64,000 bases of DNA from Desulfohalovibrio reitneri (GCF_000711295.1 NZ_JOMJ01000003.1:633001-697000), one strand, 5' to 3'. Positions 8,356-17,657 are shown, counted from the stretch's first letter. The notes: generated by a model not told the origin, from the sequence alone. Made by a program: numbers and translations.

Positions 8356-9546
8356 TTACAGGATGGTGTCCAGGGCCTCGGCGAAGGCGTCCAGGTCGGC
8401 CGGGTCGATGGTCAGCGCTGGCAGCAGGCGCAGCACGCGGTCCTGGGTCAGGTTGCAGACAAAGCCCTCGTCCAGCAGCCTGCGCCAGACGGACTGGCCG
8501 TTTTCGGCCAGCACGATGCCTAGCATCATGCCCCGGCCGCGCACCTCCTCGATGGCACCGGGGTTGTTCTCGGAGACGTGGCGCAGGTTCTCCTTGAGAC
8601 GGTAGCCCATGTCGCTGGCGCGTTTGTCCAGCCTGTCTCGCCGCATGACGTCCAGCACGGTCAGGGCGGCGCGGGAGAGCAGGGGACCGCCGCCGAAGGT
8701 GGTGGCGTGGCTGCCTGGCTCAAAGCCCCGGGCCACTTCATCCGTGGCCAGGCAGGCGCCCATGGGCAGCCCGTTGGCCATGGCTTTGGCCGAGGTGAAT
8801 ACGTCCGGTTCCAGACCGTATTCCTGGAATGCCCAGAAGGAGCCGGTACGGCACAGGCCGGTCTGGATTTCGTCCACCATGAAGAGGACACCGTTTTCGC
8901 GGCAGAGTTCCTGCACGGAGCGCAGGTATTCCCCATCTAGGGGGTTGACCCCGCCCTCGCCCTGGATGACCTCCACCAGAACAGCTGCGGTCTGCGGGCC
9001 GATGGCCTGTTCCATGGCCTCCAGGTCCCCGGTGGGCACGTGGAGGAAGCCCTCGGGCAGGGGGTCGAAGCCCTGCTTGATCTTTTCCTGGCCGGTGGCC
9101 GCGGCCGTGGCCAGGGTGCGGCCGTGGAAGGATCCCTCCAGGGTGATGACTTGGTGGGCGTCGGTCTCCCGCACCACCCGGTTGTAGCGCCGGGCCAGCT
9201 TCACCGCGGCCTCGTTGGCCTCCGCCCCGGAATTGCAGAAAAAGACCTTGCCGCAGTGGCAGGTTTCCAGAATCCGCTCGGCCAGATCCACTTGCTCCTT
9301 CTGGTAGAAGAGGTTGGAGACGTGGACCAGGGTGCGGGCCTGTTCGGCCACAGCCTCGGCCACCTCGGGGTGGCAGTGTCCCAGGGAGGTCACGGCCAGG
9401 CCGGAGAGCAGGTCGATGTATTCGCCGCCCTCCTGGTCCCACAGGCGAGAGCCGGAGGCTCGGGCCACGGCCAGGGGATAGCGTCCATAGGTGTGGAAGA
9501 GGGCGGCCTCCTCACGGGCCTTGAGGCGTTCCAGCGGGGTGCTCAT
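8356..9546 (-). CDS. argD: acetylornithine aminotransferase (class III PLP aminotransferase)
   Basis: 396 residues. It is a fold-type I class III aminotransferase: the PLP phosphate site is in NSGAEANEAAVKLAR, the ring-stacking Asp in FMVDEIQTG, and the Schiff-base lysine in SAKAMANGLPMG. Start MSTPLERLK and the GRYPLAV segment match ArgD, which converts N-acetylglutamate semialdehyde to N2-acetylornithine in arginine synthesis; many such enzymes also work in lysine synthesis. No other arg genes are adjacent except carA 17 kb away. It lies 14 nt downstream of dut. A related ornithine or succinylornithine aminotransferase cannot be fully excluded, but length and motifs favour ArgD. Confidence 0.9.
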   Translation of the reverse strand: MSTPLERLKAREEAALFHTYGRYPLAVARASGSRLWDQEGGEYIDLLSGLAVTSLGHCHPEVAEAVAEQARTLVHVSNLFYQKEQVDLAERILETCHCGKVFFCNSGAEANEAAVKLARRYNRVVRETDAHQVITLEGSFHGRTLATAAATGQEKIKQGFDPLPEGFLHVPTGDLEAMEQAIGPQTAAVLVEVIQGEGGVNPLDGEYLRSVQELCRENGVLFMVDEIQTGLCRTGSFWAFQEYGLEPDVFTSAKAMANGLPMGACLATDEVARGFEPGSHATTFGGGPLLSRAALTVLDVMRRDRLDKRASDMGYRLKENLRHVSENNPGAIEEVRGRGMMLGIVLAENGQSVWRRLLDEGFVCNLTQDRVLRLLPALTIDPADLDAFAEALDTIL

Positions 9547-9560
9547 TGCGATGGTCCTTT

Positions 9561-10028
9561 CTAGCGTGATCCGGTGTGGCCGAAGCCTCCGGCTCCGCGT
9601 ACGGTCTCCGAGAGATCGTCGCAGGGCACGAGTTCGGCCGGGAAATAGGGCAGGAAGAGAAGCTGGGCTATGCGCTGGCCGCGCGATATGGTCCGCTCCT
9701 CGCCGGAGGTGTTCAGCAGGCCGACCTTGATCTCTCCCCGGTAGTCGGGGTCGATGACCCCCACGCCCTGGGCCACGGTCAGGCCGTGCTTCACCCCGAG
9801 GCCGCTGCGGGAAAAAACGAATCCGGCCACGCCGGGCTGGGCGATGTCGATGGCCAGCCCCGTGGGCACCAGGATTCGCCCCCCAGGCGGCACGGTCCAT
9901 TCCGCGTCGTCCAGGCAGGCGCGCAGATCGGTTCCGGCGCTCTGGTCCGTGGCGGGTTCGAGCTCGAATTCCTCCCACATGGGGTGGAGGAATTTTACGT
10001 TGACTTGAATGCGGTTCGGTTGTGTCAT
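9561..10028 (-). CDS. dut: dUTP diphosphatase
   Basis: 155 residues from ATG 10028. All trimeric dUTPase motifs are visible in order: AGTDLRA (motif 1), SRSGLGVKHGLTV (motif 2), GVGVIDPDYRGE (motif 3), RGQRIAQLLF (motif 4) and a C-terminal RGAGGFGHTG (motif 5). The motif 5 arm closes over the active site and ends in GFGHTGSR rather than the more common GFGSTG. It hydrolyses dUTP to dUMP and PPi, keeping uracil out of DNA. It is the first gene of the run with argD and prmA, divergent from glgP with a 152-nt spacer. Confidence 0.96.
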   Translation of the reverse strand: MTQPNRIQVNVKFLHPMWEEFELEPATDQSAGTDLRACLDDAEWTVPPGGRILVPTGLAIDIAQPGVAGFVFSRSGLGVKHGLTVAQGVGVIDPDYRGEIKVGLLNTSGEERTISRGQRIAQLLFLPYFPAELVPCDDLSETVRGAGGFGHTGSR

Positions 10029-10180
10029 GCTGCTTCCTCTCCAGCGCCGACACGGTAGACGCGGAGGGGCCAAATGGCAATATGTCGGGAGGGGCCGCCC
10101 GGTCCGCGAAAGCGGGGACGGGTTTGGCCCGACACGCCCGATTGCTGGAAATACGCCGGTGAACCCGGTAAGGAGACTCG

Positions 10181-12754
10181 ATGCGTCCAATCCGCAGTTA
10201 TTCCGTTGTCCCCAACATTCCCGATCCGCTGGCGCCCTTGCGCGACCTGGCGGCCAACTACTGGTTTTCCTGGAATGACCAGATCGCGGACCTGTTCAGC
10301 CAGATGGACCCGGACCTGTGGCGTCGGGCCAAGGGGAATCCGGTAGCCTTTCTGAACATGTTCCCCCAGGAAGAATTGTTGCGGCTGGCGGGGGACGAGT
10401 TTTTCCTGGAGCGGCTGCGCGAGGCCCACAAGGCGCTGAAGAACTACCTCGGCAAGACCATGTCGCCGCTGGACCTTGAACCGAGCCGGCCGGGCCAGCC
10501 AGTGGTTGCCTACTTCAGCGCGGAATACGGCATTGACGGCAGCCTGCCCATCTATTCCGGAGGGCTGGGCATCCTGGCGGGCGACCATCTCAAGTCAGCC
10601 TCGGACCTCAACATCCCTCTGGTGGCTGTGGGCTTGGCCTACAAGAAGGGTTACTTTCGCCAGTACCTCACCCCGGACGGCTGGCAGCAGGAGCGCTACC
10701 CCACGGTCGATTTCGAACAACTGCCGGTCTCGCTTGTGCGCGGCGAGGACGGGAGGGAGGTGCGTGTTTCCGTGGACATGGAGGGCCGCGAGTGCCACGC
10801 CCGCATCTGGCGTGTGGACGTTGGCCGGGTGCCCCTGTACCTGCTGGACACCAACATCCCGGAGAACCCGCAGGATCTGCGCGAGACCACGGCTCAACTC
10901 TACGGGGGCGACTGGGAGATGCGTCTGCGGCAGGAAATCCTGCTGGGCATTGGCGGAGTGCGGGCTTTGCGCGCTTTGGGACTGGCTCCGGAGGTCATCC
11001 ACATGAACGAGGGCCACTCCGCCTTCGCCGGAGTGGAACGCATCCGGCTGCTCATGCGGGAGGAGGAGCTTTCCTTCGAAGCGGCCATGGAGCTGGTGGC
11101 CTCATCCTCGGTGTTCACAACGCACACCCCGGTCCCGGCGGGCAACGACCGTTTCGATCCGGACCTGATGCAGCGCTACTTCGAGGGCTACGCCAGGAAT
11201 CTCGGCTTGGCCTTCAAGGTCTTTCTGGCACTGGGGCGGGAAAACCAGCGCGACGACGAGGAGACGTTCTGCATGACCGTGCTGGCCTTGCGGCTCTCCC
11301 GGAACAACAATGGTGTCAGCCGCCTGCACGGCAAGGTTTCACGGGAAATGTGGAAACAGGTCTGGCCCAGCTATCCGGTGGAGGACGTGCCCATCCACGC
11401 CATCACCAACGGCGTGCACCAGCCCACCTTTGTGGCCGAGGACATGGCCGCCCTGTACGACCGCTACCTGGGCGGCAACTGGCGCGAGGATCCGGACTGC
11501 GCCAGGGTCTGGAAACAGGCCGCCAACATCCCGGACGCCGAGTTGTGGCGCACCCATGAACGGCTGCGCGAGCGGCTGGTTGAGTTCGTGCGTTCCAGGC
11601 TGGCCGAAACCCTTGCCCGCAGGGGCGTCCGCTCCAGGGAGGTCGAGGAGGCCCGCGAGGTGCTCGACCCGCAGGTGCTCACGGTCTGCTTCGCCCGCCG
11701 CTTCGCCACGTACAAGCGGGCCAACCTGCTGCTGCGGGACGTGGAGCGCATGCGCCGGCTGGTGACGCACCCGGAGCGACCCATGCAGTTCATTTTCGCG
11801 GGCAAGGCGCATCCCCAGGACCAGGAGGGCAAGAAGCTCATCCAGCAACTGGTGCAGCTGGCCCGCGACCCGGATTTCCGCAAGCGCATGGTCTTTCTCG
11901 AGGACTACGACATGGAGATCGCCCGCTTCATGGTGCAGGGCGGCGATGTCTGGCTGAACACCCCGCGCGTTCCGCTGGAGGCCTGCGGCACTTCGGGCAT
12001 GAAGGCCATGGTCAACGGCGTGCTCAATGTCTCCACCGTGGACGGCTGGTGGGCCGAAGCCTACGAGCCGGGCAACCAGGTGGGCTACGCCATCGGCCGG
12101 GGCGAAATCTACGAGGACTGGGAGTACCAGGACTTCGTGGAGGGCCGTACACTCTACAATGTGCTGGAGAACCATGTTGCCCCGGATTTCTATGAGCGCG
12201 GCCACGACAACATGCCCCGTGGGTGGATCGGCCGCATGCGCAACGCCCTGGAGCGGCTGGGGCCCCGCTTCAGTTCCAACCGCATGGTGGTGGACTACGT
12301 GCAGGAGGCCTACAAACAGGCCGCGGCCAACACCCGCAGGTTGTCCGCCAAGAACTACGCCCCGGCCAAGGAACTGGCCGCTTGGCGGATGGATATGATG
12401 ACCAAGTGGAGCGAGGTGCGCATCCGCGAGATAGAGGCCGGAAAGGGGGAGCGGATCCATGTGGACGAGCCCCTGCCTGTGGAGGCGGAGGTGCACCTCA
12501 ACGGCTTGCGGCCCGAGGATGTGCGGGTGGAGATCTATGCGGGCACCCTCAATGAGGACGGCGAATTCCGGACCAGGTGGACCACTCTCATGTCCCCCTC
12601 GGGCAAGGGGGCGGACGAGGGCTGGGTGCGCTTCGCGGGAGAGGTTCGGCCCTCGGAATCCGGCCGTTTCGGCCTGAGCCTGCGTGTGCTGCCCAACCAC
12701 CCCCTGCTGCATGATCCCCACGCCCTGGGGCTCATCCGCTGGGCTGAGGAGTAA
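10181..12754 (+). CDS. glgP: alpha-glucan (glycogen) phosphorylase, glgP family
   Basis: 857 residues, with TAAGGAG upstream of ATG 10181. The protein has the N-terminal extension of the TIGR02094-type alpha-glucan phosphorylases (PDPLAPLRDLAANYWFSWN), then the GT35 core. The PLP-lysine motif EACGTSGMK is at about 600-608 and STVDGWWAEAY follows. HMNEGHSAF and THTPVPAGNDRF are further active-site markers. It releases glucose-1-phosphate from glycogen or maltodextrin in the cytoplasm. It stands apart from the glgA-glgB group at 21-25 kb, and a PilZ gene follows on the same strand. Confidence 0.94.
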   Translation: MRPIRSYSVVPNIPDPLAPLRDLAANYWFSWNDQIADLFSQMDPDLWRRAKGNPVAFLNMFPQEELLRLAGDEFFLERLREAHKALKNYLGKTMSPLDLEPSRPGQPVVAYFSAEYGIDGSLPIYSGGLGILAGDHLKSASDLNIPLVAVGLAYKKGYFRQYLTPDGWQQERYPTVDFEQLPVSLVRGEDGREVRVSVDMEGRECHARIWRVDVGRVPLYLLDTNIPENPQDLRETTAQLYGGDWEMRLRQEILLGIGGVRALRALGLAPEVIHMNEGHSAFAGVERIRLLMREEELSFEAAMELVASSSVFTTHTPVPAGNDRFDPDLMQRYFEGYARNLGLAFKVFLALGRENQRDDEETFCMTVLALRLSRNNNGVSRLHGKVSREMWKQVWPSYPVEDVPIHAITNGVHQPTFVAEDMAALYDRYLGGNWREDPDCARVWKQAANIPDAELWRTHERLRERLVEFVRSRLAETLARRGVRSREVEEAREVLDPQVLTVCFARRFATYKRANLLLRDVERMRRLVTHPERPMQFIFAGKAHPQDQEGKKLIQQLVQLARDPDFRKRMVFLEDYDMEIARFMVQGGDVWLNTPRVPLEACGTSGMKAMVNGVLNVSTVDGWWAEAYEPGNQVGYAIGRGEIYEDWEYQDFVEGRTLYNVLENHVAPDFYERGHDNMPRGWIGRMRNALERLGPRFSSNRMVVDYVQEAYKQAAANTRRLSAKNYAPAKELAAWRMDMMTKWSEVRIREIEAGKGERIHVDEPLPVEAEVHLNGLRPEDVRVEIYAGTLNEDGEFRTRWTTLMSPSGKGADEGWVRFAGEVRPSESGRFGLSLRVLPNHPLLHDPHALGLIRWAEE

Positions 12755-12843
12755 TTCCGGGGTGATTTGCGCTCGGGGTCCGATTCGGAGTATATGGGCG
12801 GCGTATCCTGGGGAGGGGAGCAAGCAAAGAGGGGGGTGAACCG

Positions 12844-13263
12844 GTGTCGTTCCTCAAGAAACTGCTGCACGTGGCCTCCAGCAAGGGGGGAAGCCAGGAA
12901 CGCCGCCAGGCGTACCGGGTCGAGATACCGAGCCTGCGAGCGAAACTGTCAGGCAAGCCCATTTCCGTGGGGGTGCGCGACATCTCCGCCACCGGCATCT
13001 CCCTGGTCACTGCGGCCAAGGAGTTCAAGCAGGGCAATACCGTTTCCATTAATCTCTTTAAAGGCGCAATCCTGCTGCTGAGTAGTCTCAAGATCGAGGT
13101 CGTGCGCGTGGATACGGGGTATGTCGGAGCGCGGTTTGTCGAACTCACCCCGCAGCAGGACAACTTCCTTCACGCCGTCACCCTCGAGGAGCAGAAAAAG
13201 CAGGCCGAGCGGAAGAAGAAGGCCGGCGAGTCGGCCGCCGCCAGGACCATCAAGCTTGACTGA
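12844..13263 (+). CDS. PilZ domain protein
   Basis: 139 residues from a GTG start with a G-rich ribosome-binding site (GAGGGGGGTG) just upstream. The c-di-GMP motif is present as RRQAYR (about residues 19-24) followed by DISATG about 40 residues later, inside a single PilZ beta barrel. The C-terminal ~25 residues are Lys/Glu/Ala-rich. The protein probably binds cyclic di-GMP and acts by contact with a partner that is not identifiable here. It lies 89 nt downstream of glgP and is convergent with cobI (17-nt gap). Confidence 0.88.
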   Translation: MSFLKKLLHVASSKGGSQERRQAYRVEIPSLRAKLSGKPISVGVRDISATGISLVTAAKEFKQGNTVSINLFKGAILLLSSLKIEVVRVDTGYVGARFVELTPQQDNFLHAVTLEEQKKQAERKKKAGESAAARTIKLD

Positions 13264-13280
13264 TTCCAACGCGGAGATGA

Positions 13281-13991
13281 TCAGCGTTTTCTGGCGATTA
13301 CCAGCAGGGTGAAGTAGGAGGGTTTTTCCTCCGGCGCTTCGGCCAGGGGGCGGATTTCCGGTCCATCCGGCATGCCCAGCCTGGAGACCAGCATGGCCTC
13401 CTCCTCCAACCCCAGTTCGCGCACCACCCGCCGCAGCACCGGCAGATTGCGGTAGGCCTTGAGGATGACCGCGTTGTCCGCTCCGGCCAGGTCGCGCCGC
13501 AGCTTTTCCTCCCCGTCCACCCCGGACAGCACCACTAGGTTTTCGCTCCCCTCCACCAGCACCCGGCCGATGCCGGATGCAGCGGCGTGGTAGGACGTAA
13601 CGCCCGGTACCGAGGCCGTCTCGACGTCCGGAGCGAGCATGGCCAGGGTGCGCCGCAGGTAGCCGAAGGTGCTGTAGGTCAGGGGGTCTCCCAGGGTCAG
13701 AAAGACCCCCTCCCCGCCGCCGGAGAGCCTGTCCGCCACGGTTTCAGCGGCCGTGGCCCAGGCCGCGTCCAGGATGGTCCGGTCACGGGTCATGGGGAAA
13801 TCCAGACGAACCACTTCGGCCTCGGCGGGCAGGTGTTCCCGGGCGATGTTCAGGGCCTGCGAGTAGTCGTTGCGCGGCGAGGCCGCGGTGAATACCAAAC
13901 GTGTGGAGGCCAGCACCCGCGCCGCCTTGAGGGTGAGCAGTTCCGGATCGCCTGGGCCCACGCCGATGGCGGTCAGTTTTCCTCCGCTCAT
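13281..13991 (-). CDS. cobI: precorrin-2 / cobalt-factor II C20-methyltransferase
   Basis: 236 residues. It has the tetrapyrrole methylase fold, with the SAM-binding N-terminal motif AIGVGPGDPELLTLKA and FLTLGDPLTYSTFGYL, plus the VPGVTSYHAAAS segment typical of CobI/CbiL. It adds the C20 methyl to precorrin-2 or, in the anaerobic pathway expected in this organism, to cobalt-factor II. The start overlaps the stop of the upstream substrate-binding gene as ATGA, so translation is coupled. It is the last gene of the riboswitch-led operon, downstream of the chelatase that makes its substrate. Confidence 0.9.
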   Translation of the reverse strand: MSGGKLTAIGVGPGDPELLTLKAARVLASTRLVFTAASPRNDYSQALNIAREHLPAEAEVVRLDFPMTRDRTILDAAWATAAETVADRLSGGGEGVFLTLGDPLTYSTFGYLRRTLAMLAPDVETASVPGVTSYHAAASGIGRVLVEGSENLVVLSGVDGEEKLRRDLAGADNAVILKAYRNLPVLRRVVRELGLEEEAMLVSRLGMPDGPEIRPLAEAPEEKPSYFTLLVIARKR

Positions 13992-14920
13992 GGCGCATTC
14001 TCCCCGGCGAACGCGTCCGGATGCAGGAAGGACGCCAACTTTTCCACCGCGCCAACGCCGCGCGGGCCGGGACGGGAGAAGCGTCGCTCATCAACGGTGA
14101 GAACCTTGCCGGACCGCACGGCGCCCAGCACTGTGAATTGCGGCCGCTCAGCCGGGGGAACGGGGTCGGGATTCATAGGGCCCTTCTGTACCACATAGAC
14201 GTCCGGGTTCAGGTCCAGCAGGGCTTCCTGGCCCAGCCGCACCAGCTTCTTGCCCTGCTCCAGAGCGTTTCGTCCCCCCGCGGCCCGGATGACCGCGTCC
14301 ACCATGGAATGTTTTCCAGCACCCAGCAGATTAGGCCAGCGTACCTCGAAAAACACCGAGGGCCTGCGCCGCTCGCGTATTCGGCTGGCGACCTCCGCCA
14401 GTCTTTCCTTCATGCTCCCGACGAGGTTCCCGGCTTCCAGCTCGGCGTCGCACAATGTTCCCACGCGCTTTAGCGCTGAGAAGAGGCCCGGAAAGTCGTG
14501 CACCGAGAACACGGCCGTGGGGATGCCGTGCTCGCGCAGAAAACGCACAGGCTCCATGGCCGCGTCGCGGCCGGACATCTGCAGGACCAGGTCGGGGCGC
14601 AGGGCCAGGATGCGCTCCAGATTGGGGCGGAGATGGGTGCCGATGGCCGGCAGGGCCGCGACCCGCTTGGGCTCGTGCTCGTTGGCGGTACGGGAGACCA
14701 GCAGATCCAGCCGGTCCATGGCCGCGAGCCATTCGGTGAAGGCGCCGTACAGGCTGACCACCCGCTCGGCCGGGCGTTCCAGCCGGACCTCGTGTCCGGA
14801 GTCGTCCTGTATGGACAGGGCGTGGACTGGCTCACACAGCGTCAGTAGCGGAAGCAGGCACAAAAAGAGCCTGGGGAGCGCCCGTGACGGGATGCGGCGC
14901 CACGCAGACAGGGGTTTCAT
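13988..14920 (-). CDS. ABC transporter substrate-binding protein, BtuF/FepB-like
   Basis: 310 residues from ATG 14920, chosen because GGAG lies 5 nt upstream and the signal peptide follows (hydrophobic LPRLFLCLLPLLTLCEP, cleavage near Ala34). The mature part is a periplasmic-binding protein of the PF01497 class: VSLYGAFTEWLAAM, IGTHLRPNLERILALRPDLVL and the C-terminal lobe with LLDLNPDVYVV. Family members bind cobalamin, haem or ferric siderophores. The cobalamin riboswitch at the head of the operon and flanking cobI and cbiK favour a corrinoid or a metal/tetrapyrrole, but the ligand is inferred. It overlaps cobI by 4 nt. Confidence 0.87.
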   Translation of the reverse strand: MKPLSAWRRIPSRALPRLFLCLLPLLTLCEPVHALSIQDDSGHEVRLERPAERVVSLYGAFTEWLAAMDRLDLLVSRTANEHEPKRVAALPAIGTHLRPNLERILALRPDLVLQMSGRDAAMEPVRFLREHGIPTAVFSVHDFPGLFSALKRVGTLCDAELEAGNLVGSMKERLAEVASRIRERRRPSVFFEVRWPNLLGAGKHSMVDAVIRAAGGRNALEQGKKLVRLGQEALLDLNPDVYVVQKGPMNPDPVPPAERPQFTVLGAVRSGKVLTVDERRFSRPGPRGVGAVEKLASFLHPDAFAGENAP

Positions 14921-15620
14921 ATATCTCCGAAAGGGTTTGTCGGGTGAAGACATCGGCGGTGGGGCCGTCCAGCACAACCCGGCCGCGTTTGAGAAAGACG
15001 AGCCGGTGGCAGAAGAGGGCGGCCAGGTTGAGGTCGTGCATGACCGCCAGGACCAGCGAGCCCTTGGCGGCCTTGGCGGCCATCATTTCGCAGACGGCCA
15101 TCTTGGCGGCCGCGTCCAGCCCGGCTGCGGCTTCGTCAAGCAGCAGGGCGGGCGTGTCCTGGGCCAGGGCGCGGGCGATGAGCACCCGCTTGAATTCGCC
15201 GCCGGAGACCTGATCCAGGCGGCGTTCGGCCAACTCCTCCACTCCGGTCTCGCGCATGGCGGCCACTGCAAGGTCCAGGTCCGCGCGGGTGTAGCCGCCC
15301 CAGAAGGAGAGGTGGGGACGGCGCCCCATGAGCACCACCGAGAGACAGCGTAGGCCGGAACCCGTTTCCGCCTGCTGCGGCACCACGGCAACGGTTTGGG
15401 CGCGGGCGCGAGGAGCGGTTTCGCGCACGGGGCGGCCGTCCAGCAGGGCTTCGCCCCGGCTTGGCCGCAGCAGGCCGGAAAGGGCCAGCAGCAAGGATGT
15501 CTTGCCCGCGCCGTTGGGGCCGAGCAGGCCGACCATCCGGCCGTCCTCGAAGCGCAGGTCCACCCCGCGCAGCACCTCGGTGCGGCCGTGGGCGGCCGAG
15601 AGGTTGCGGGCCTCGATCAC
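14832..15620 (-). CDS. ABC transporter ATP-binding protein, BtuD/FecE-like
   Basis: 262 residues from GTG 15620 with GGGAGG just upstream; the start overlaps the permease stop as GTGA. Walker A is GPNGAGKTS, the signature is VSGGEFKR, Walker B ends LLLDEAAAGLD, and the switch His follows in VMHDLN. It powers the BtuC-type permease encoded just upstream. Its 3' end overlaps the substrate-binding gene by about 89 nt, unusually long but both frames are well supported. The import substrate is probably a corrinoid, based on the riboswitch. Confidence 0.9.
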   Translation of the reverse strand: MIEARNLSAAHGRTEVLRGVDLRFEDGRMVGLLGPNGAGKTSLLLALSGLLRPSRGEALLDGRPVRETAPRARAQTVAVVPQQAETGSGLRCLSVVLMGRRPHLSFWGGYTRADLDLAVAAMRETGVEELAERRLDQVSGGEFKRVLIARALAQDTPALLLDEAAAGLDAAAKMAVCEMMAAKAAKGSLVLAVMHDLNLAALFCHRLVFLKRGRVVLDGPTADVFTRQTLSEIYETPVCVAPHPVTGAPQALFVPASATDAV

Positions 15621-16714
15621 GCCGCCTCCCGTGCACGTTTGAGGAGCAGCAGGCAGAAAAACGGCCCCCCGGCCAGGGCGGTGATGACCCCCACAGGCAG
15701 CTCCTCCCCGCTGGGCAGGATGGAGCGGGCGGCCACATCGGCCCACAGCAGGCCAAGCCCGCCGGTGAGGGAGGACAAGAGCAGGAGCGGCCGGTGTTCA
15801 GAGCCGGCGTAGAGGCGGCAGAGATGCGGGGCCACCAGCCCCACGAATCCGATGACCCCGGCCACGGCCGTGGAGGCGGCGGCCAGCAGGGAGGCGGCGC
15901 AGAGCAGTCCAAGCCTGGAGGCGCGGGCATTGACACCAAGCCACTCGGCCTGCTTGGCACCCAGGGAAAGGGCGTCCAGGTCGCGGGCCATGAGCCAGAT
16001 GACCGCCAGGCCAAGGGCGGCGTAGGGCGCGGCCAGGGCCAACTCCGGCAGTCCCCGGCCCTGGAAGCTGCCCATGATCCAGAAGACGATGCTGGCCACG
16101 GCCTCTTCGTCCAGGGATTTGAGCAGGGAGACCAGGGCGGCCAGGAAGGTGGCCACCACAATGCCCGCCAGGACAACGGTTTCCCGACGCAGCCCCCCGG
16201 CAGCCCGTGCCAGCAGCAACACGCAGGTCAGCGCGCCGCCCGCGCCAAGCAAGGCGGCCAGGGGAATGACCCCCAGGCTCAGCCCGCCCAGGGACAGCAA
16301 GGCATGTCCGGCCAGACCCATGGCGATGGCCAGCGAAGCCCCGAAGGCCGCGCCTGAGGAGACGCCCAGAGTGAAGGGGTCGGCCAGGGGATTGCGCAGC
16401 ACGCCCTGAAAGACCGTGCCCGCCGCCGCCAGGGAGGCTCCGACGACAAAGGCCAGCAGGACCCGCGCAAGGCGCAACTCAAGCACCACGGTGCGCAGCA
16501 CCGGATCGGCCTCGGCTTCGCGCCAGGGCAGCAGGGAGGCCACCACGTCGGCCACCTTCCAGGCGGGGATGTCCATTGGGCCTATGAGGCAGGCCGCGGG
16601 AATGGAGGCCAGGCTGGCCGCTCCCAGAATTCCCAGGGAGACGGCCAGCCGGCCGATTCTGTCGCGCTCGTGGCGGCGGACGCGTTCAAGCAGCTGGCTG
16701 GAGGCCGAGTCCAT
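15617..16714 (-). CDS. FecCD/BtuC-family ABC transporter permease
   Basis: 365 residues with about 9-10 membrane segments, starting MDSASSQLLERVRRHERD. The family-typical LRLARVLLAFVVGASLAAAGTVFQGVLRNPLADPF stretch contains the Q-x-x-x-x-N-P-L-A-x-P motif, and GFVGLVAPHLCRL is the coupling-helix region that meets the ATPase. It forms the inner-membrane channel of the importer with the two downstream genes. It begins only 4 nt after the periplasmic cbiK, so chelatase and transporter are almost surely co-transcribed. Confidence 0.93.
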   Translation of the reverse strand: MDSASSQLLERVRRHERDRIGRLAVSLGILGAASLASIPAACLIGPMDIPAWKVADVVASLLPWREAEADPVLRTVVLELRLARVLLAFVVGASLAAAGTVFQGVLRNPLADPFTLGVSSGAAFGASLAIAMGLAGHALLSLGGLSLGVIPLAALLGAGGALTCVLLLARAAGGLRRETVVLAGIVVATFLAALVSLLKSLDEEAVASIVFWIMGSFQGRGLPELALAAPYAALGLAVIWLMARDLDALSLGAKQAEWLGVNARASRLGLLCAASLLAAASTAVAGVIGFVGLVAPHLCRLYAGSEHRPLLLLSSLTGGLGLLWADVAARSILPSGEELPVGVITALAGGPFFCLLLLKRAREAA

Positions 16715-16718
16715 GGCT

Positions 16719-17609
16719 TTACCTGGGCAGCCGCTCCAGCGCGGTGTGCAGGTGGTCGAGCCAGACGTTTACCACTTGGTCGTAGGCGGCGGTGCCTGTA
16801 AGCACGACCTCCACTTCATAGCCCTTGTCGCGTAGCACGCTCTTCCAGGAGCCGGGCTCGTCACCGGCCATGTCGTTGCGGGCGTGGTCGCCGGCCACGG
16901 ACATGAAGGGAAGCAGCCAGACGCGTTCAACGCCGCGTTCGGCCAGTTTGGTCTCGACTTCGTTAAGCGGAGGGGCGCCCTCGACCACGCCCACGAAGGC
17001 CAGGGGATCCCTCTCCCACAAGTAGTATTGCAGGCCGGGGTAGTAGACGTTGGCGGGGTGGTGGGTGCCGTGCCCCATGAATACCGCCGCCTCCGAACCG
17101 GAGCGTTCACCGGGCAGGTTGGCCAGCAGGGCGTCGGCTACACGGCGCAGGTCGCTGTCGGAGGACAGCAGGGGCATGCCCAGGCTCACATCCTCCAGGC
17201 CGCCGGGCAGGCCGTCGAAGGCCCCGATGGTGGCGCGCAGGTCGTGGAACTCCTGCCCGGGGATGGTGTGCAGGGACTGCACCGCCACGCGGGTGAATCC
17301 CTGGTCCGCCATGTCCGCCAGGGCTTGCTGCACGGAATCCAGATTCTCGCCCTGGGTGCGTTCAATCTTGTCGCGGATGATGGAGGAGGTGAAGGCCCAG
17401 CGCACCGGTGTCCCGGGGTGCGCGTTCCTCACCCGCTGGTCGATGGTGTCGAAGACGGTCTGGGCTTCGGGGATGGATGTGCCGAAGGCCACCAGCAGGA
17501 TGCCGGTCTTGTCGGGCCGATCATGGCCGTGGCCCGCTTGGGCCGGGTGGGCGGCAAGGCAAAGCAGGGCCGCTAGGATAAAAAGGAAGGAACGGGTCCG
17601 GAACAGCAT
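16719..17609 (-). CDS. cbiK: periplasmic sirohydrochlorin cobaltochelatase CbiK (CbiK-P type)
   Basis: 296 residues from ATG 17609, with a signal peptide cleaved near residue 26 (LCLAAHPAQA), then a His-rich start GHGHDRPD. It is a two-lobed CbiK chelatase: GILLVAFGTSIPEA in the N-lobe and metal residues H180 (MGHGTHH), E210 (VVEG) and H242 (AGDH). These sit at a constant offset of 26 from the residues I recall for the mature Desulfovibrio vulgaris periplasmic enzyme (H154, E184, H216). H122 falls at the position of its haem-ligating H96. It inserts Co2+ (or Fe2+ in vitro) into sirohydrochlorin. Why a copy sits in the periplasm is unsettled; a role in tetrapyrrole or metal transport is suggested by the ABC genes that follow. 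It is under the cobalamin riboswitch. Confidence 0.94.
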   Translation of the reverse strand: MLFRTRSFLFILAALLCLAAHPAQAGHGHDRPDKTGILLVAFGTSIPEAQTVFDTIDQRVRNAHPGTPVRWAFTSSIIRDKIERTQGENLDSVQQALADMADQGFTRVAVQSLHTIPGQEFHDLRATIGAFDGLPGGLEDVSLGMPLLSSDSDLRRVADALLANLPGERSGSEAAVFMGHGTHHPANVYYPGLQYYLWERDPLAFVGVVEGAPPLNEVETKLAERGVERVWLLPFMSVAGDHARNDMAGDEPGSWKSVLRDKGYEVEVVLTGTAAYDQVVNVWLDHLHTALERLPR

Positions 17610-17657
17610 GGAGCCTCCATGTGTTTCCGGGGCAAGATGGGAAATTGATGCGTCGCG

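Noticed and set aside
11339-12823. 494-codon minus-strand open frame inside glgP
   Set aside because: It lies opposite conserved phosphorylase sequence including the PLP motif; no recognisable product.
13268-13290. Weak hairpin AACGC/GCGTT plus TTTT between the PilZ gene and cobI as a terminator
   Set aside because: Only 5 bp with an 11-nt loop and it overlaps the end of cobI; too weak to call.
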